Below are positions 38,543 through 47,869 of a DNA stretch of 64,000 bases, piece by piece. Each line of letters starts with the position of its first letter. Position 1 is the first letter of the stretch. The notes below the pieces were generated by a model. That model worked only from the letters and a program-made list of their open reading frames with translations. It had not been told where the DNA came from and made no database searches. Source of the stretch: Kitasatospora sp. NBC_00374 (GTDB lineage: Bacteria > Actinomycetota > Actinomycetes > Streptomycetales > Streptomycetaceae); NCBI RefSeq assembly GCF_041434935.1, contig NZ_CP107964.1, positions 7,113,001-7,177,000 on the forward strand, in the 5' to 3' direction. The position numbers were made by a program, and so were the translations under genes.

Positions 38543-39514
38543 ATGGAGTTCACCCACCTCGGCCGTACCGGCCTGACCGTGTCCCGGCTGTGCCTCGGCA
38601 CCATGAACTTCGGCCCGCACACCGAAGAGGCCGACGCCCACCAGATCATGGACACCGCCCACGAACAGGGCATCAACTTCTTCGACAGCGCCAACGTCTA
38701 CGGCTGGGGCGAGAACAAGGGCCGCACCGAGGAGATCATCGGCAGCTGGTTCGCGCAGGGCGGCGGCCGCCGCGAGAAGACCGTGATCGCCACCAAGCTC
38801 TACGGCGACATGGGGGAGTGGCCCAACGAGGGCAAGCTCTCCGCGCTCAACATCCGGCGCGCGGTCGACGCCAGCCTGCGCCGTCTGCAGACCGACCACA
38901 TCGACCTGTACCAGATGCACCACGTCGACCGGGCCACTCCCTGGGAGGAGATCTGGCAGGCGATGGAGGTGCTGGTCGCCCAGGGAAAGATCATCTACGT
39001 CGGGTCCAGCAACTTCGCGGGCTGGCACATCGCCCAGGCCCAGGAGGCGGCGAAGTCCCGCAACTTCCTCGGCCTGACCAGCGAGCAGTCGATCTACAAC
39101 CTGCTGGAGCGCAACGTCGAGCTGGAGGTGATCCCGGCCGCCCAGCACTACGGCCTCGGGCTCATCCCGTGGTCCCCGCTGCACGGCGGGCTGCTCGGCG
39201 GCGTGCTGCGCAAGGAGGCCCAGGGCGTCCGCCGCGCCACCGGCCGGTCGGCCGAGACGCTGGAGGCCAAGCGCGAGCAGCTCCAGGCGTACGAGGACCT
39301 GGCCGCCGAGCTGGGGCACGAGCCCGGGGACGTGGCGCTGGCCTGGCTGCTGTCCCGTCCGGCGGTCACCGCCCCGATCGTCGGCCCGCGCACGCTGGAG
39401 CAGTTGCACGCCGCCGTCCGGGCGCTCGACCTGACGCTGGACCAGAAGACCCTCGACCGGCTGGACGAGATCTTCCCCGGCCGCCGCACCGCCCCCGAGG
39501 ACTACGCCTGGTAG
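38543..39514 (+). CDS. Aldo/keto reductase
   Basis: A 323-residue barrel oxidoreductase. The tetrad is visible: Asp and Tyr in FFDSANVYGWGENKG, Lys in ATKLYG and His in LYQMHHVD. The C-terminal NADPH site is around VGPRTLEQL. It resembles the YghZ/Kvβ-like group of Streptomyces. It reduces carbonyls with NADPH; the natural substrate is unknown. The ATG at 38543 (MEFTHLGRTGLTV) is the conserved start; the seven-residue extension is not. It is a monocistron between two hairpins. Confidence 0.9.
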   Translation: MEFTHLGRTGLTVSRLCLGTMNFGPHTEEADAHQIMDTAHEQGINFFDSANVYGWGENKGRTEEIIGSWFAQGGGRREKTVIATKLYGDMGEWPNEGKLSALNIRRAVDASLRRLQTDHIDLYQMHHVDRATPWEEIWQAMEVLVAQGKIIYVGSSNFAGWHIAQAQEAAKSRNFLGLTSEQSIYNLLERNVELEVIPAAQHYGLGLIPWSPLHGGLLGGVLRKEAQGVRRATGRSAETLEAKREQLQAYEDLAAELGHEPGDVALAWLLSRPAVTAPIVGPRTLEQLHAAVRALDLTLDQKTLDRLDEIFPGRRTAPEDYAW

Positions 39515-39523
39515 ACCCGGCAG

Positions 39524-39561
39524 CGGCGGGGCCGGCGCTCCTCGACGCACCGGCCCCGCCG
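39524..39561 (+). terminator. Aldo/keto reductase terminator
   Basis: A perfect 12-base stem (CGGCGGGGCCGG and complement) with a 14-base loop begins nine bases after the stop codon. Confidence 0.7.
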
Positions 39562-39605
39562 CCCGGTTGCCGGGCATCCGGGCCGGGACAGGTCAGGATG
39601 GCGGG

Positions 39606-40280
39606 GTGAACCCGATCCTCAACCAGGTCCCCTACTACTCCCAGTGGGAGTCCCCCGAGCTGGTGCCGGACATCCTGGCCGGCACCGTCCAGGCCGGCGA
39701 CGACCCGCTCTGGGAACGCTCCGGCGCGGTGAGCGAGGAGGAGTACACCTACTGGTCCTGGCGGATCTGCGGGATGGCCTGCCTGCGGATGGTGCTCGAC
39801 TTCTGGTGGGGGGTCGCCCCGGCCTCGATCCGGCTCGCCGAGGAGTGCCTGGCGGCCGGGGCGTACGTCCGGCACCCGGACGGGCGGCTGGACGGGCTGA
39901 TCCACGGCCCGTTCGCGGAGTACGTCCGGACCCGCTGGGGCCTGTACGCCGAGGCCCGCGACCCGCTGCCGATGAAGGAGCTCGCCGCCCAGATCGAGGG
40001 CGGACGGCTGCTGGTGCTCTCCGTCCACCCGGGCATCCGCACCCTCGACCCGGAGCCGGCCCGCAAGGGCGGCCACCTGGTGCTCGGGGTCGGCGCCAAC
40101 GACCGGGAACTGCTGATCCACAACCCGTCCGGCTTCCCCGACGGCTCGCAGCAGTACGCCCGGGTGCCGTGGGCGGACCTGTCCCGCTTCTACGCCGGGC
40201 GGGGCATCCTGCTCGGACCACCCCGGCGCGGCCGGGTCAGCGCCGGGACCGGACGCCGCTCGGTCGCGCCCGGGCACTGA
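39606..40280 (+). CDS. C39-like (peptidase_C39_2) papain-fold protein
   Basis: A 224-residue protein with the peptidase_C39_2 pattern. NQVPYYSQW at the start supplies the oxyanion Gln region, the Cys lies in WRICGMACLRMVL, the His in KGGHLVLGVGAND, and the acidic/Asn partner in LIHNPSGF. Such proteins can be cysteine peptidases or bind peptides. No signal peptide is seen, which is unusual for secreted C39_2 proteins, so it may act in the cytoplasm. The GTG at 39606 is taken as the start because the longer frame lies in the hairpin region. Confidence 0.82.
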   Translation: MNPILNQVPYYSQWESPELVPDILAGTVQAGDDPLWERSGAVSEEEYTYWSWRICGMACLRMVLDFWWGVAPASIRLAEECLAAGAYVRHPDGRLDGLIHGPFAEYVRTRWGLYAEARDPLPMKELAAQIEGGRLLVLSVHPGIRTLDPEPARKGGHLVLGVGANDRELLIHNPSGFPDGSQQYARVPWADLSRFYAGRGILLGPPRRGRVSAGTGRRSVAPGH

Positions 40281-40327
40281 CGCGGCGGCCGGGACGCCTC
40301 GGGACGGACGCGGGTCGCGGGGAGGGA

Positions 40328-40354
40328 CCGCGCCGTACGAGCCGGTCGGCGCGG
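40328..40354. terminator. Possible bidirectional terminator
   Basis: CCGCGCCG / CGGCGCGG, an 8-base stem with an 11-base loop, lies between the convergent C39-like and GNAT–AAA genes. The stem is short, so confidence is modest. Confidence 0.45.
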
Positions 40355-40416
40355 CCGTGCGGGGGACGCCGCGGCCCGCGAGCGCGATGTCGGCGCGGCG
40401 CCCGACCGGGGGCAGG

Positions 40417-41685
40417 TCAGGTACGGCCGTAGCGGGTGGTCTGGTCGGCGAACTCCAGTGCCATGTCACTGGTGACGGTGGGGCGGGTGCGACGGATGGT
40501 GACGAGGTAGTCCTCGGTGGCGGGATGGGTCCGCTTCCCCGTGTCCAGGGTGCGTTCGAACACTGTCTGGGCGACGGCGCGGGCGGCCTGCGCGATGTCC
40601 GCCGGAGTGAAGCCTTCGGACGCGTCGGCGAGCACACCGATGTCGGCCTCGGCCTCCGCCCGGGCGAGGTAGCTGGTCCACAGCGCGCAGCGGGCCTCGT
40701 GGTCCGGCGGCCCGATCGGCAGCACGTAGTCGAAGCGGCCGTGCCGCAGGAACGCCGGGTCGAGGGCGGCCACGTTGTTGGTGGCGCAGACCAGCAGCCG
40801 GTCCGCCCGCTCGCGGAACCGCACGATCGACTTCAGCAGCTCGTTCACCACCCCGACCGCCGCCGGGTCGGCGCTGCTGCGGGTGCCGGCCACCTCCTCG
40901 ACCTCGTCGATGAAGACCAGGGCGGTGTCGAGCTGGGCGATCTCCTCGAACCGGCGGCTCAGCCCGTTCGCCAGGCCGTCCTCCAGCGCCAGCCGGGACG
41001 GGAACAGCTCCACGTACGGCCAGCCCAGCCGGCCGGCGACGGCCCTGGCGAAGGTGCTCTTGCCCGTCCCGGGCGGCCCGAACAGGACGACGGCCTGCGG
41101 TGGCTCCACGCCGTGCTGGGAGGCGAGCTCGGGGTGCGCCAGCGGCAGCACGAGGCGGCGTTCGATCAGTTCCTTCTCCCGCGCCATCCCGGCCAGCCGG
41201 CCCCACAGCCCGGACGGCGGCTCGACCGCGCCGAGCGAGGACAGCAGGACGACGTCCCGGGCCCGTACGGAGCGGCTCTTCTCGAAGTACGTCACGCCCT
41301 CGCGGGGCCGGAAGCCGCTGTTGCGCAGGGCGGCGGCGCCGGTCCCGTTCTCGGGGAGCACCGCGGTCAGGGTGCGGGCGCCGGCGGCCTGCAACCGGGG
41401 TTCCAGCGCGGACAGCAGAGCGCTGCCCAGGCCCAGATGGCGCCAGGCCCGGTGCAGGTTGATCCGCAGCACCCAGGCGCGCTCGCCCTCCACCCGGGCC
41501 ACCGCCGCGCCGACCAGCTGGCCGTCGGCCACGGCGACCACGCTGGGGTGCCGTGCCTGCAGCGCGGCGACCACGTCGGCGAGGTGGAAGACGGCGGGCC
41601 CGTCGGAGCCGCTGTTCTCGGCGTCGAGCCGGACGATCGCCTCCAGATCCTCCGGCACGAAGTCCCGTACATGCCAGCCTGTCAT
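40417..41685 (-). CDS. GNAT acetyltransferase–AAA ATPase fusion protein
   Basis: A 422-residue two-domain protein. Residues about 1-135 form a GNAT domain; the acetyl-CoA loop is RHLGLGSALL at 82-91 and the fold runs to GFRPREGVTYFEKS. Residues about 165-420 form an AAA module. Walker A is GPPGTGKS (203-210), Walker B LVFIDE (ending near 261), sensor 1 is ATNN and the arginine-finger region is RHGRFDYVLP, as in FtsH/p97-like ATPases. No protease or membrane part is present. The AAA ring could remodel a target that the GNAT domain acetylates. It stands alone. The ATG at 41685 gives a full GNAT N-terminus. Confidence 0.88.
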   Translation of the reverse strand: MTGWHVRDFVPEDLEAIVRLDAENSGSDGPAVFHLADVVAALQARHPSVVAVADGQLVGAAVARVEGERAWVLRINLHRAWRHLGLGSALLSALEPRLQAAGARTLTAVLPENGTGAAALRNSGFRPREGVTYFEKSRSVRARDVVLLSSLGAVEPPSGLWGRLAGMAREKELIERRLVLPLAHPELASQHGVEPPQAVVLFGPPGTGKSTFARAVAGRLGWPYVELFPSRLALEDGLANGLSRRFEEIAQLDTALVFIDEVEEVAGTRSSADPAAVGVVNELLKSIVRFRERADRLLVCATNNVAALDPAFLRHGRFDYVLPIGPPDHEARCALWTSYLARAEAEADIGVLADASEGFTPADIAQAARAVAQTVFERTLDTGKRTHPATEDYLVTIRRTRPTVTSDMALEFADQTTRYGRT

Positions 41686-41864
41686 CGGCCCGCCTCCGAT
41701 CCGTCCGTCGCCGATCCGGCACTCCTCCCATCATCGGCCCGTGGGGCGCGCGGGGGCGGGTGGCCGAGCGGACGGGAGGGGTGAGGCGGGAGGGGACGGA
41801 CATGAGAGCGCCCGGCCGGGGGAGGCCGGTCGGGCGGCGGGGGAGCGGGGGAGCGGGGCGGCAG

Positions 41865-42719
41865 TCAGCTGCCGACCGGGAGCCCTATCGGGTTGAGCTG
41901 GGGGAGCTCGGGGCGACAGGCCGTCACGATCGGCCGCAGGGCGGTGGCCAGCTCGTCGAGCTCGGCCCGGCGGAAGTCGGCCCAGACCCGGGAGGCGGCG
42001 AGATCGGTGGCGGCCTCCAGGGCCTGGTGGCGGGAGCGGCCCTCGTCGCTCAGCGAGCCGTCCCGGTCGAGCCAGCCGCGCTCGACCAGGCGGCCGGTGG
42101 CCCCGTCCCACTCCTCGTCCGTCCAGCCGCGGTAGGGCTGCATGACCTCCCGGCGGATGTCGAGGGCGCACCGCACCACCAGCGCCTCGCAGCCGTCCAG
42201 ACCCTCCGCGACCAGGGCCGCGACATGGCCGTCGCCGCGGTGCTCGCGCAGCACGGTGGTGGCGTGCCAGAGCCGGGCGAGCTGCCCCTCGGGCCGGGCC
42301 AGGGCCGCGTTGGCGGCGGCCAGCACCCGCCCGCAGCAGTCCAGCCCGTCGATCGCGCGCTCCAGCAGCTCCACCGAGCGCTCGATCAGATGCGGCTTCA
42401 CCGTCTCCAGCACCCGCTGCAGTGCGGCCTCCGAGCCCGAGACCCGGGCGGCGAGGGCCGCCTCCGGGGTGGCCCTGCTCCAGATGTCCGGCAGGGCCCG
42501 CTCGACCATGCCGGGCGCGAAGTTGAAGAAGGCCGCGACCACCGGCGTCGCGTCGACCGCGCCGAGCGGCGCGGACCGGCCCGCGAAGTAGCCGCGCCAG
42601 CTGCCGCGCAGGCCCGCCGCCTCGTAGGCGGCCCGGCCCTCGGGCGAGAAGTAGGTCAGGGCGTGGACCGGTTCGAAGAGCCACCACAGAGCACGGGCGG
42701 GGTGCACCAGCTCGGCCAT
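41865..42719 (-). CDS. SCO6745 family protein (helix-rich, HTH-like)
   Basis: A 284-residue protein with the pattern of the streptomycete SCO6745 family. It starts RALWWLFEPVHALTYFSPEGRAAYEAAGL and continues WRGYFAGRSAPLGAV, with FFNFAPGMVERALPDIW. The C-terminal half (about 190-250) resembles a winged helix. The family's function is unknown. I use the ATG at 42719, which is preceded by AAAGGTG on the minus strand. It is divergent from rpe. Confidence 0.82.
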   Translation of the reverse strand: MAELVHPARALWWLFEPVHALTYFSPEGRAAYEAAGLRGSWRGYFAGRSAPLGAVDATPVVAAFFNFAPGMVERALPDIWSRATPEAALAARVSGSEAALQRVLETVKPHLIERSVELLERAIDGLDCCGRVLAAANAALARPEGQLARLWHATTVLREHRGDGHVAALVAEGLDGCEALVVRCALDIRREVMQPYRGWTDEEWDGATGRLVERGWLDRDGSLSDEGRSRHQALEAATDLAASRVWADFRRAELDELATALRPIVTACRPELPQLNPIGLPVGS

Positions 42720-42888
42720 CGGACACCTTTCTCGGAGCGGGGCCACGGCGTTCGTGACCCTGGTACGCGTCGGATGTGACGCGGGTCACGGGGAGAGGTC
42801 GCCGCTCACGGCCGGCCGATCACACGAGAGATGATGGACCTTGATGGCAGCTCCAGCCGCCCGCACCGAGTTGTGAAGGTACCCTCAA

Positions 42889-43572
42889 ATGGCTCAGATC
42901 AACCCCAGCATCCTCTCCGCCGACTTCGCCCGCCTGGCCGAGGAGGCGGAGGCCGTCCGAGGCGCGGACTGGCTGCACGTCGACGTGATGGACAACCACT
43001 TCGTCCCCAACCTCACGCTGGGCGTCCCGATCGTGGAGTCACTGGCCCGGGCAACCTCCACCCCGCTCGACTGCCATCTGATGATCGAGCAGCCGGACCG
43101 CTGGGCCCCGCAGTACGTCGAGGCCGGCGCCGGCTCCGTCACCTTCCACGTCGAGGCCGCCGCCGCCCCCGTCCGGCTCGCCCGGGAGATCCGCGCCAAG
43201 GGCGCCCGCGCCTCCATGGCGCTGCGCCCCGCCACCCCGATCGAGCCGTACGAGGACCTGCTGCCCGAGCTCGACATGGTGCTGATCATGACGGTCGAGC
43301 CCGGCTTCGGCGGCCAGGCCTTCCTGGACATCATGCTGCCCAAGATCCGCCGCACCCGTGAGCTGATCGACAAGCACGGCCTGGACCTCTGGCTCCAGGT
43401 GGACGGCGGCGTCTCCGCCACCACCATCGAGCGCTGCGCCGAGGCCGGCGCGAACGTCTTCGTGGCCGGCTCGGCCGTGTACGGCGCCGAGGACCCGGCG
43501 GAGGCCGTCCGCGCACTGCGCGCCCAGGCCGACGCCGTCACCGCCACCGCGCCCTGGGCCTGCCGCCACTGA
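42889..43572 (+). CDS. rpe: Ribulose-phosphate 3-epimerase
   Basis: A 227-residue barrel enzyme. It has [13 protein letters not shown] at the start, the catalytic Asp and metal site in [24 protein letters not shown], and the second Asp in QVDGGVS. It interconverts ribulose 5-phosphate and xylulose 5-phosphate in the pentose phosphate pathway. GTGAAGGT upstream supports the ATG at 42889. The C-terminal tail (ATAPWACRH) is slightly longer than usual. Confidence 0.95.
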   Translation: MAQINPSILSADFARLAEEAEAVRGADWLHVDVMDNHFVPNLTLGVPIVESLARATSTPLDCHLMIEQPDRWAPQYVEAGAGSVTFHVEAAAAPVRLAREIRAKGARASMALRPATPIEPYEDLLPELDMVLIMTVEPGFGGQAFLDIMLPKIRRTRELIDKHGLDLWLQVDGGVSATTIERCAEAGANVFVAGSAVYGAEDPAEAVRALRAQADAVTATAPWACRH

Positions 43573-43677
43573 GCCGCCCGACGGCGGGGCTCGTCCGGCC
43601 GGCGGGGGCCTGTCCGGACGGCGGCGCCGCCTGACGGTTCGTCGTGTCACCGACCGGCGGCGCGTACGGTGGCCGGT

Positions 43678-44637
43678 ATGAGCGACCTCGATCTCAAGCC
43701 CACCGCGTTGCGCTGCGGCCGGGAGGCGTCCGCCGGTCCGGTCAAGGACCTGCTCACCGGCAGGACGGTGACGCTGGGGGAGTCCACGCAGGTCCGGAGG
43801 CTGTTGCCGAACCTGGGCCGGCGGATGGTCGGCGCCTGGTGCTTCGTCGACCACTACGGCCCGGACGACATCGCGGACCAGCCCGGCATGCAGGTGCCGC
43901 CGCACCCGCACATGGGGCTGCAGACCGTCAGCTGGCTGCACCAGGGCGAGGTACTGCACCGCGACAGCCTCGGCAGCCTGCAGACCGTCCGCCCACGCGA
44001 GCTCGGCCTGATGACCTCCGGCCGGGCGATCTCGCACTCCGAGGAGTCCCCGCGCGAGCACGCCCGCATGCTGCACGGCGCCCAACTGTGGGTCGCCCTG
44101 CCCGACGCCCACCGGCACACCGCCCCCGCCTTCGAGCACCACACCGACCTGCCGGTGGTCACCGCCGCCGGCCTGGACGCCCGGCTGATCCTCGGCACCC
44201 TGGACGGCGCCACCTCACCGGGCACCACCCACTCACCGCTGGTCGGCGCCGACCTGACCCTGCGCGGGGGCGCCGAGCACCGGCTCCCGCTGGAGCGCGA
44301 CTTCGAGTACGCCGTGCTGGCGATCTCCGGCAGCGTGGACGTGGACGGCGTCCGGGTCGAGCCCGGGTCGCTGCTGTACCTCGGCTGCGGCCGCGACGAG
44401 TTGCCGCTGCGCGCGCTCACCGACAGCTCGCTGCTGCTGCTCGGCGGGGAGCCGTTCGAGGAGGAGATCGTGATGTGGTGGAACTTCATCGGCCGCACCG
44501 GCGAGGAGATCGCCCAGGCCCGGGGGGAGTGGATGGCCGGCACCCGCTTCGGCGAGGTGCACGGCTACGACGGTGCCCGCCTGGACGCGCCCGCGCTGCC
44601 GCCGGTGCCGCTGAAGCCGCGCGGCCGGACGCGCTGA
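43678..44637 (+). CDS. Pirin family protein
   Basis: A 319-residue bicupin. The N-terminal pirin metal site is PPHPHMGLQTVSW, with LHRDSLG and SGRAISHSEE giving the His/Glu ligands. The C-terminal cupin (about 230-310) includes FEEEIVMWWNFIG. Bacterial pirins can act as quercetinases or bind metabolic enzymes and modulate them, and the exact role is unknown. The ATG at 43678 is chosen over an in-frame start three codons upstream. Confidence 0.92.
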   Translation: MSDLDLKPTALRCGREASAGPVKDLLTGRTVTLGESTQVRRLLPNLGRRMVGAWCFVDHYGPDDIADQPGMQVPPHPHMGLQTVSWLHQGEVLHRDSLGSLQTVRPRELGLMTSGRAISHSEESPREHARMLHGAQLWVALPDAHRHTAPAFEHHTDLPVVTAAGLDARLILGTLDGATSPGTTHSPLVGADLTLRGGAEHRLPLERDFEYAVLAISGSVDVDGVRVEPGSLLYLGCGRDELPLRALTDSSLLLLGGEPFEEEIVMWWNFIGRTGEEIAQARGEWMAGTRFGEVHGYDGARLDAPALPPVPLKPRGRTR

Positions 44638-44665
44638 AGCCGGGTCCGCCGCGGCCGCGTTCGTC

Positions 44666-45112
44666 CTATCGGCGGCGGTCGACCACGGACAGCGGGTTGC
44701 CGCGGGCGATCTCGCCGAGGGCGTGGGCGGCGTACCGGACGGTTGTCCCGGGCAGGGCGTCAAGGGGCCACCAGTGCAGTTCGTGGCACTTGTCGGGCTC
44801 CCGGTTGGTGATCCGGCCGGTGTAGTGGGCGGGTCGGAAGAAGAGCTGGAGCCGCCCGCCACCGCCGTCGTGGTCGAGGTGGTGGACGGTGTGGAGGAGG
44901 TCGAGATCCCGTTCGGCGATGGTGATGCCGAGTTCCTCGTCGGCCTCGCGGGCCATCGCCCGGGTGACCGACTCGCGCGGTTCCATGTGGCCGGCCGGGA
45001 CGTGCCAGAGGCCGTCGGCGTAGGAGGTGCCCTTGCGGCGGCCGAGCAGGACGCGGCCGTCCTCGACGACGACCAGGTGGACGCCGACAACCAGGGTGGG
45101 CGGGTGTGCCAC
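44666..45112 (-). CDS. Nudix hydrolase
   Basis: A 148-residue protein with a complete Nudix box. It begins at AGHMEPRESVTRA and ends in READEELGI, carrying the catalytic Glu residues. The N-terminal VVGVHLVVVEDGRVLLGRRKG is typical of ADP-ribose or nucleotide pyrophosphatases of the MutT type. Substrate unknown. The GTG at 45112 with AAGGG seven bases upstream is a better start than the long upstream extension, which is rich in His/Arg and unlike the family. It lies downstream of the SpoIIE phosphatase gene on the same strand. Confidence 0.9.
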   Translation of the reverse strand: MAHPPTLVVGVHLVVVEDGRVLLGRRKGTSYADGLWHVPAGHMEPRESVTRAMAREADEELGITIAERDLDLLHTVHHLDHDGGGGRLQLFFRPAHYTGRITNREPDKCHELHWWPLDALPGTTVRYAAHALGEIARGNPLSVVDRRR

Positions 45113-45251
45113 GGGGATGCCCTTCGGGTGATGGGTCGTTGAAAAGGCTCTGTGGAGCGGGAGTTGATGACTCCGGTGGTCCGGTCGTCGTCGATGATGG
45201 TGCTGTTCGAATCGCCCGTTCAAGTGGGTTTTCCGAGCGGGCCCGCGCCGG

Positions 45252-46922
45252 TCAGCGGATGCGGGGGCGGGCCGCGAGGAGGGCGGTGTCGTCGTCGGCG
45301 GGCTGGTCGGCGAGGTGTTCCAGGACGGTGTCGAGGAGGTCCTCCAGCCCGCCGGTGGCGGACAGGGGGAGGTTGGCGAGCCTGGCGAGGGAGACGTCGA
45401 TGTCCTCGCCGCGGCGTTCGACCAGGCCGTCGGTGTAGAGCAGCAGGGTCTGGCCGGGGACGAGCGGGAGGGTGGCCTGCTCGTAGTCGGCGAGGCCGGT
45501 GCCCAGGGGCGGGCCGGTGGGGATCCGCACCAGCTCGGTGGGCCGGCCCGGGGTGATGAGCGCGGGTGGGAGGTGGCCGGCGCTGGCGAGGGTCCAGCGG
45601 TGGCGGGCCGGGTCGGCGAGGGCGAGCAGGCAGGTGGCGGGACGGGCCGACTCGTCCTCGGTGATCACCGTGTCGAGCTGGCGCAGGATGCGGTGCGGGG
45701 GCAGGTCCATGCCCGCGGTGTAGCGGAGCATCGACCGGTAGGTGCTCATGTCGACCGCGGCCTCCACCCCGTGGCCCATGACGTCGCCGATGACGAGCAG
45801 GGTACGGCCGAAGGGCAGCCGGACGGTCTCGTACCAGTCGCCGCCGACCACCGAGCTGCTGCCCGACGGCAGGTAGCGGGTGGCGAGTTCGAGGTTGGGG
45901 TGCGGGCTGGCCGGCTCGGAGAGCAGGGCCCGCTGCAGGTCGAGGGCGACGTGCTGGGAGCGGGTGTAGCGCTGCGCGTTGTCGACGGCGAGAGCGGCGT
46001 GGGTGGCGAGGTCGCCCACGAGTGCGAGGTCGCGCTCGGTGAAGCCGGCGTGTGGGCCGTGCCGCCGGGCGAGTTGCAGGACGCCGACGGTACGGCCGCG
46101 CGCGGCCAGCGGGACCACCAGCAGGACGTCGGCGGACAGGTCGACGTCGACGGCCCGGCCGGTGCCGAGGACCTCGGCGACGGGGGAGTCGCGGGCGTAG
46201 CGGACGCCCTTGCCGGGCTGGGCGAGGGCCGAGAGGTCGGCGTGGACGCCCGGCAGTGCGGCCAGTGCGGCGCGGTGCAGACGGACCCGGTCGCCGATGT
46301 GCGCGGTGTGGTCCCCCGGCAGCAGGTCCACCGCGGCGACGTCGGCGAGACCCCGGGCGAGCGCGAAGTGGGCGAGTTCGGAGCAGGTCCGGTCGGTGTC
46401 GAGGGTCGTCCCGATCGCGCCGGAGGCGGCCTCGACCAGGGCGAGGCGCGCGGCGGCGGTGTCCGGTCCGGTGCCGGGCTCGTCGGCCGGGACGGCGACG
46501 GCGACCACGCCGGCCGTCCCTCCGGGCACGGTGATGCGCCGGCACCGCAGGCGCAGGCCCGCCGCCGTGCCGCCCGGCCGGAGGGTGCCGGTGGTCCCGT
46601 CGGCGCTCGCCCCGTCGCCGGGAGGACCGGGCGCGCCGGCCAGGACCCGCGCGAGGACGGGCACCGCGGCCGCGAGCGCCGTCTCCTGCGCCGGGCGGCC
46701 CACCAGGTCGCGGGAGCGCAGCCCGGTGGCCTGCTCGAACGCGGGGTTGGCGTACAGCCAGCGCAGGTGGGTGTCGGCGACGGCGAAGGCCGCGGGGGCG
46801 CAGTCGAGGGCGCCGAGCAGCAGTTCCGTGACGCTGCCGGCCGCTGGGGCCGGGGCCCGCGCCCGGTCGTCGCCCCCGGGTGCCTGGCTGTGCACCGTGC
46901 CGCACTCCCTCGTGACGCTCAC
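45252..46922 (-). CDS. PAS/GAF-containing SpoIIE-type serine phosphatase
   Basis: A 556-residue protein. The PAS domain is about 35-150 (APAAFAVADTHLRWLYANPAFEQATG). A GAF domain is about 160-320 (LVEAASGAIGTTLDTDRTC to FTERDLALVGDLATHAALA). The PP2C/SpoIIE domain is about 340-555 (GGDWYETVRLPFGRTLLVIGDVMGHG with metal Asp residues, LLYTDGLVERR and DDDTALLAARP). This is the standard streptomycete layout for phosphatases that dephosphorylate anti-anti-sigma factors in partner switching. It has no membrane helix. The sensed signal is unknown. Confidence 0.92.
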   Translation of the reverse strand: MSVTRECGTVHSQAPGGDDRARAPAPAAGSVTELLLGALDCAPAAFAVADTHLRWLYANPAFEQATGLRSRDLVGRPAQETALAAAVPVLARVLAGAPGPPGDGASADGTTGTLRPGGTAAGLRLRCRRITVPGGTAGVVAVAVPADEPGTGPDTAAARLALVEAASGAIGTTLDTDRTCSELAHFALARGLADVAAVDLLPGDHTAHIGDRVRLHRAALAALPGVHADLSALAQPGKGVRYARDSPVAEVLGTGRAVDVDLSADVLLVVPLAARGRTVGVLQLARRHGPHAGFTERDLALVGDLATHAALAVDNAQRYTRSQHVALDLQRALLSEPASPHPNLELATRYLPSGSSSVVGGDWYETVRLPFGRTLLVIGDVMGHGVEAAVDMSTYRSMLRYTAGMDLPPHRILRQLDTVITEDESARPATCLLALADPARHRWTLASAGHLPPALITPGRPTELVRIPTGPPLGTGLADYEQATLPLVPGQTLLLYTDGLVERRGEDIDVSLARLANLPLSATGGLEDLLDTVLEHLADQPADDDTALLAARPRIR

Positions 46923-47080
46923 CGCCGGCGTCTGTCCATGATCACGCCACCGTGGCCGGCCCGCATCCCCCGGCCGGATCCGGGCTCACAGTGTGGCAGT
47001 GCCGTCCCGCGGACGGGCCGCCGGGGCGGGGCGGGGCGGCCGTGGACGGTTCGGGGTGGTCGCGGACGGTTCCGGGCGGG

Positions 47081-47869
47081 TCAGAGCGTGGTGATCAGCC
47101 CGCCGTCGATCCTGAAGTCGGCTCCGGTGACGTTGGCCGTCCGCTCTGCGGCCAGCAGCAGGACGAGGTCGGCGACCTCCTCCGGGCGGGTGAAGCGCCG
47201 CGTCGCGGATTCGCCGGCGGCGTGCCGGACGACGTCGTCCGCCGTGCCGCCGCCGGCCTTGGCGACGGTGGCGGCGACACCGTCCTCGCCGAGCCACAGC
47301 GCGGTGGAGACCGGCCCCGGACTGACCGTGTTGACGCGTACGCCCCGCGGGCCGACCTCTTTCGACAGGGACTTGCAGAAGTTGGCCAGCGCGGCCTTCG
47401 CCGCGCTGTAGTCGATCACCGCCGGATCGGGCAGGGTGGCGTTGACCGAGCTGACCGTGACGATCGAGGCGCTGCCGCGATCGAGGAGGTGCGGCAGCGC
47501 CGCCCGGGTGGTGCGGACGGCGGCCAGGAAGTTGATCGTCAGCGACCAGGTCCAGTCCTCGTCGGTCACCGCGCCGAAGCCGTCGAGGCGCGGCCGGACG
47601 CCGCCGACGTTGTTGACCAGGACGTCCAGCCCGCCGAACCGGGCGACCGCCTCCTCGACCGCCCGGGCGGGGCCCTCCGGCGTCGTGAGGTCGACCGGAA
47701 GGGGCAGGACACGGCCGCCGGCGGCGAGGTCGGCCAGTTCGTCGGTGATGGTCCGGGCGGCGGCCAGGACGCGGACGCCCTCGGCGGCGAGCGCCCGGGT
47801 CACCGCGAGGCCGATGCCCTTGCTGGCGCCGGTGACCACGGCCGCCTTGCCCGACAGGTGCAGGTCCAT
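47081..47869 (-). CDS. Short-chain dehydrogenase/reductase
   Basis: A 262-residue SDR. The cofactor motif is TGASKGIG, with NNVGG, catalytic Ser in VSSVNA, YSAAK and the C-terminal IDGGLI. Classical SDR with NAD(P)H; substrate unknown. GGAGG lies close upstream of the ATG at 47869 on the minus strand. The frame remains open upstream across the region with the fasciclin remnant, but those residues are unlike SDRs, so I exclude them. Confidence 0.92.
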   Translation of the reverse strand: MDLHLSGKAAVVTGASKGIGLAVTRALAAEGVRVLAAARTITDELADLAAGGRVLPLPVDLTTPEGPARAVEEAVARFGGLDVLVNNVGGVRPRLDGFGAVTDEDWTWSLTINFLAAVRTTRAALPHLLDRGSASIVTVSSVNATLPDPAVIDYSAAKAALANFCKSLSKEVGPRGVRVNTVSPGPVSTALWLGEDGVAATVAKAGGGTADDVVRHAAGESATRRFTRPEEVADLVLLLAAERTANVTGADFRIDGGLITTL

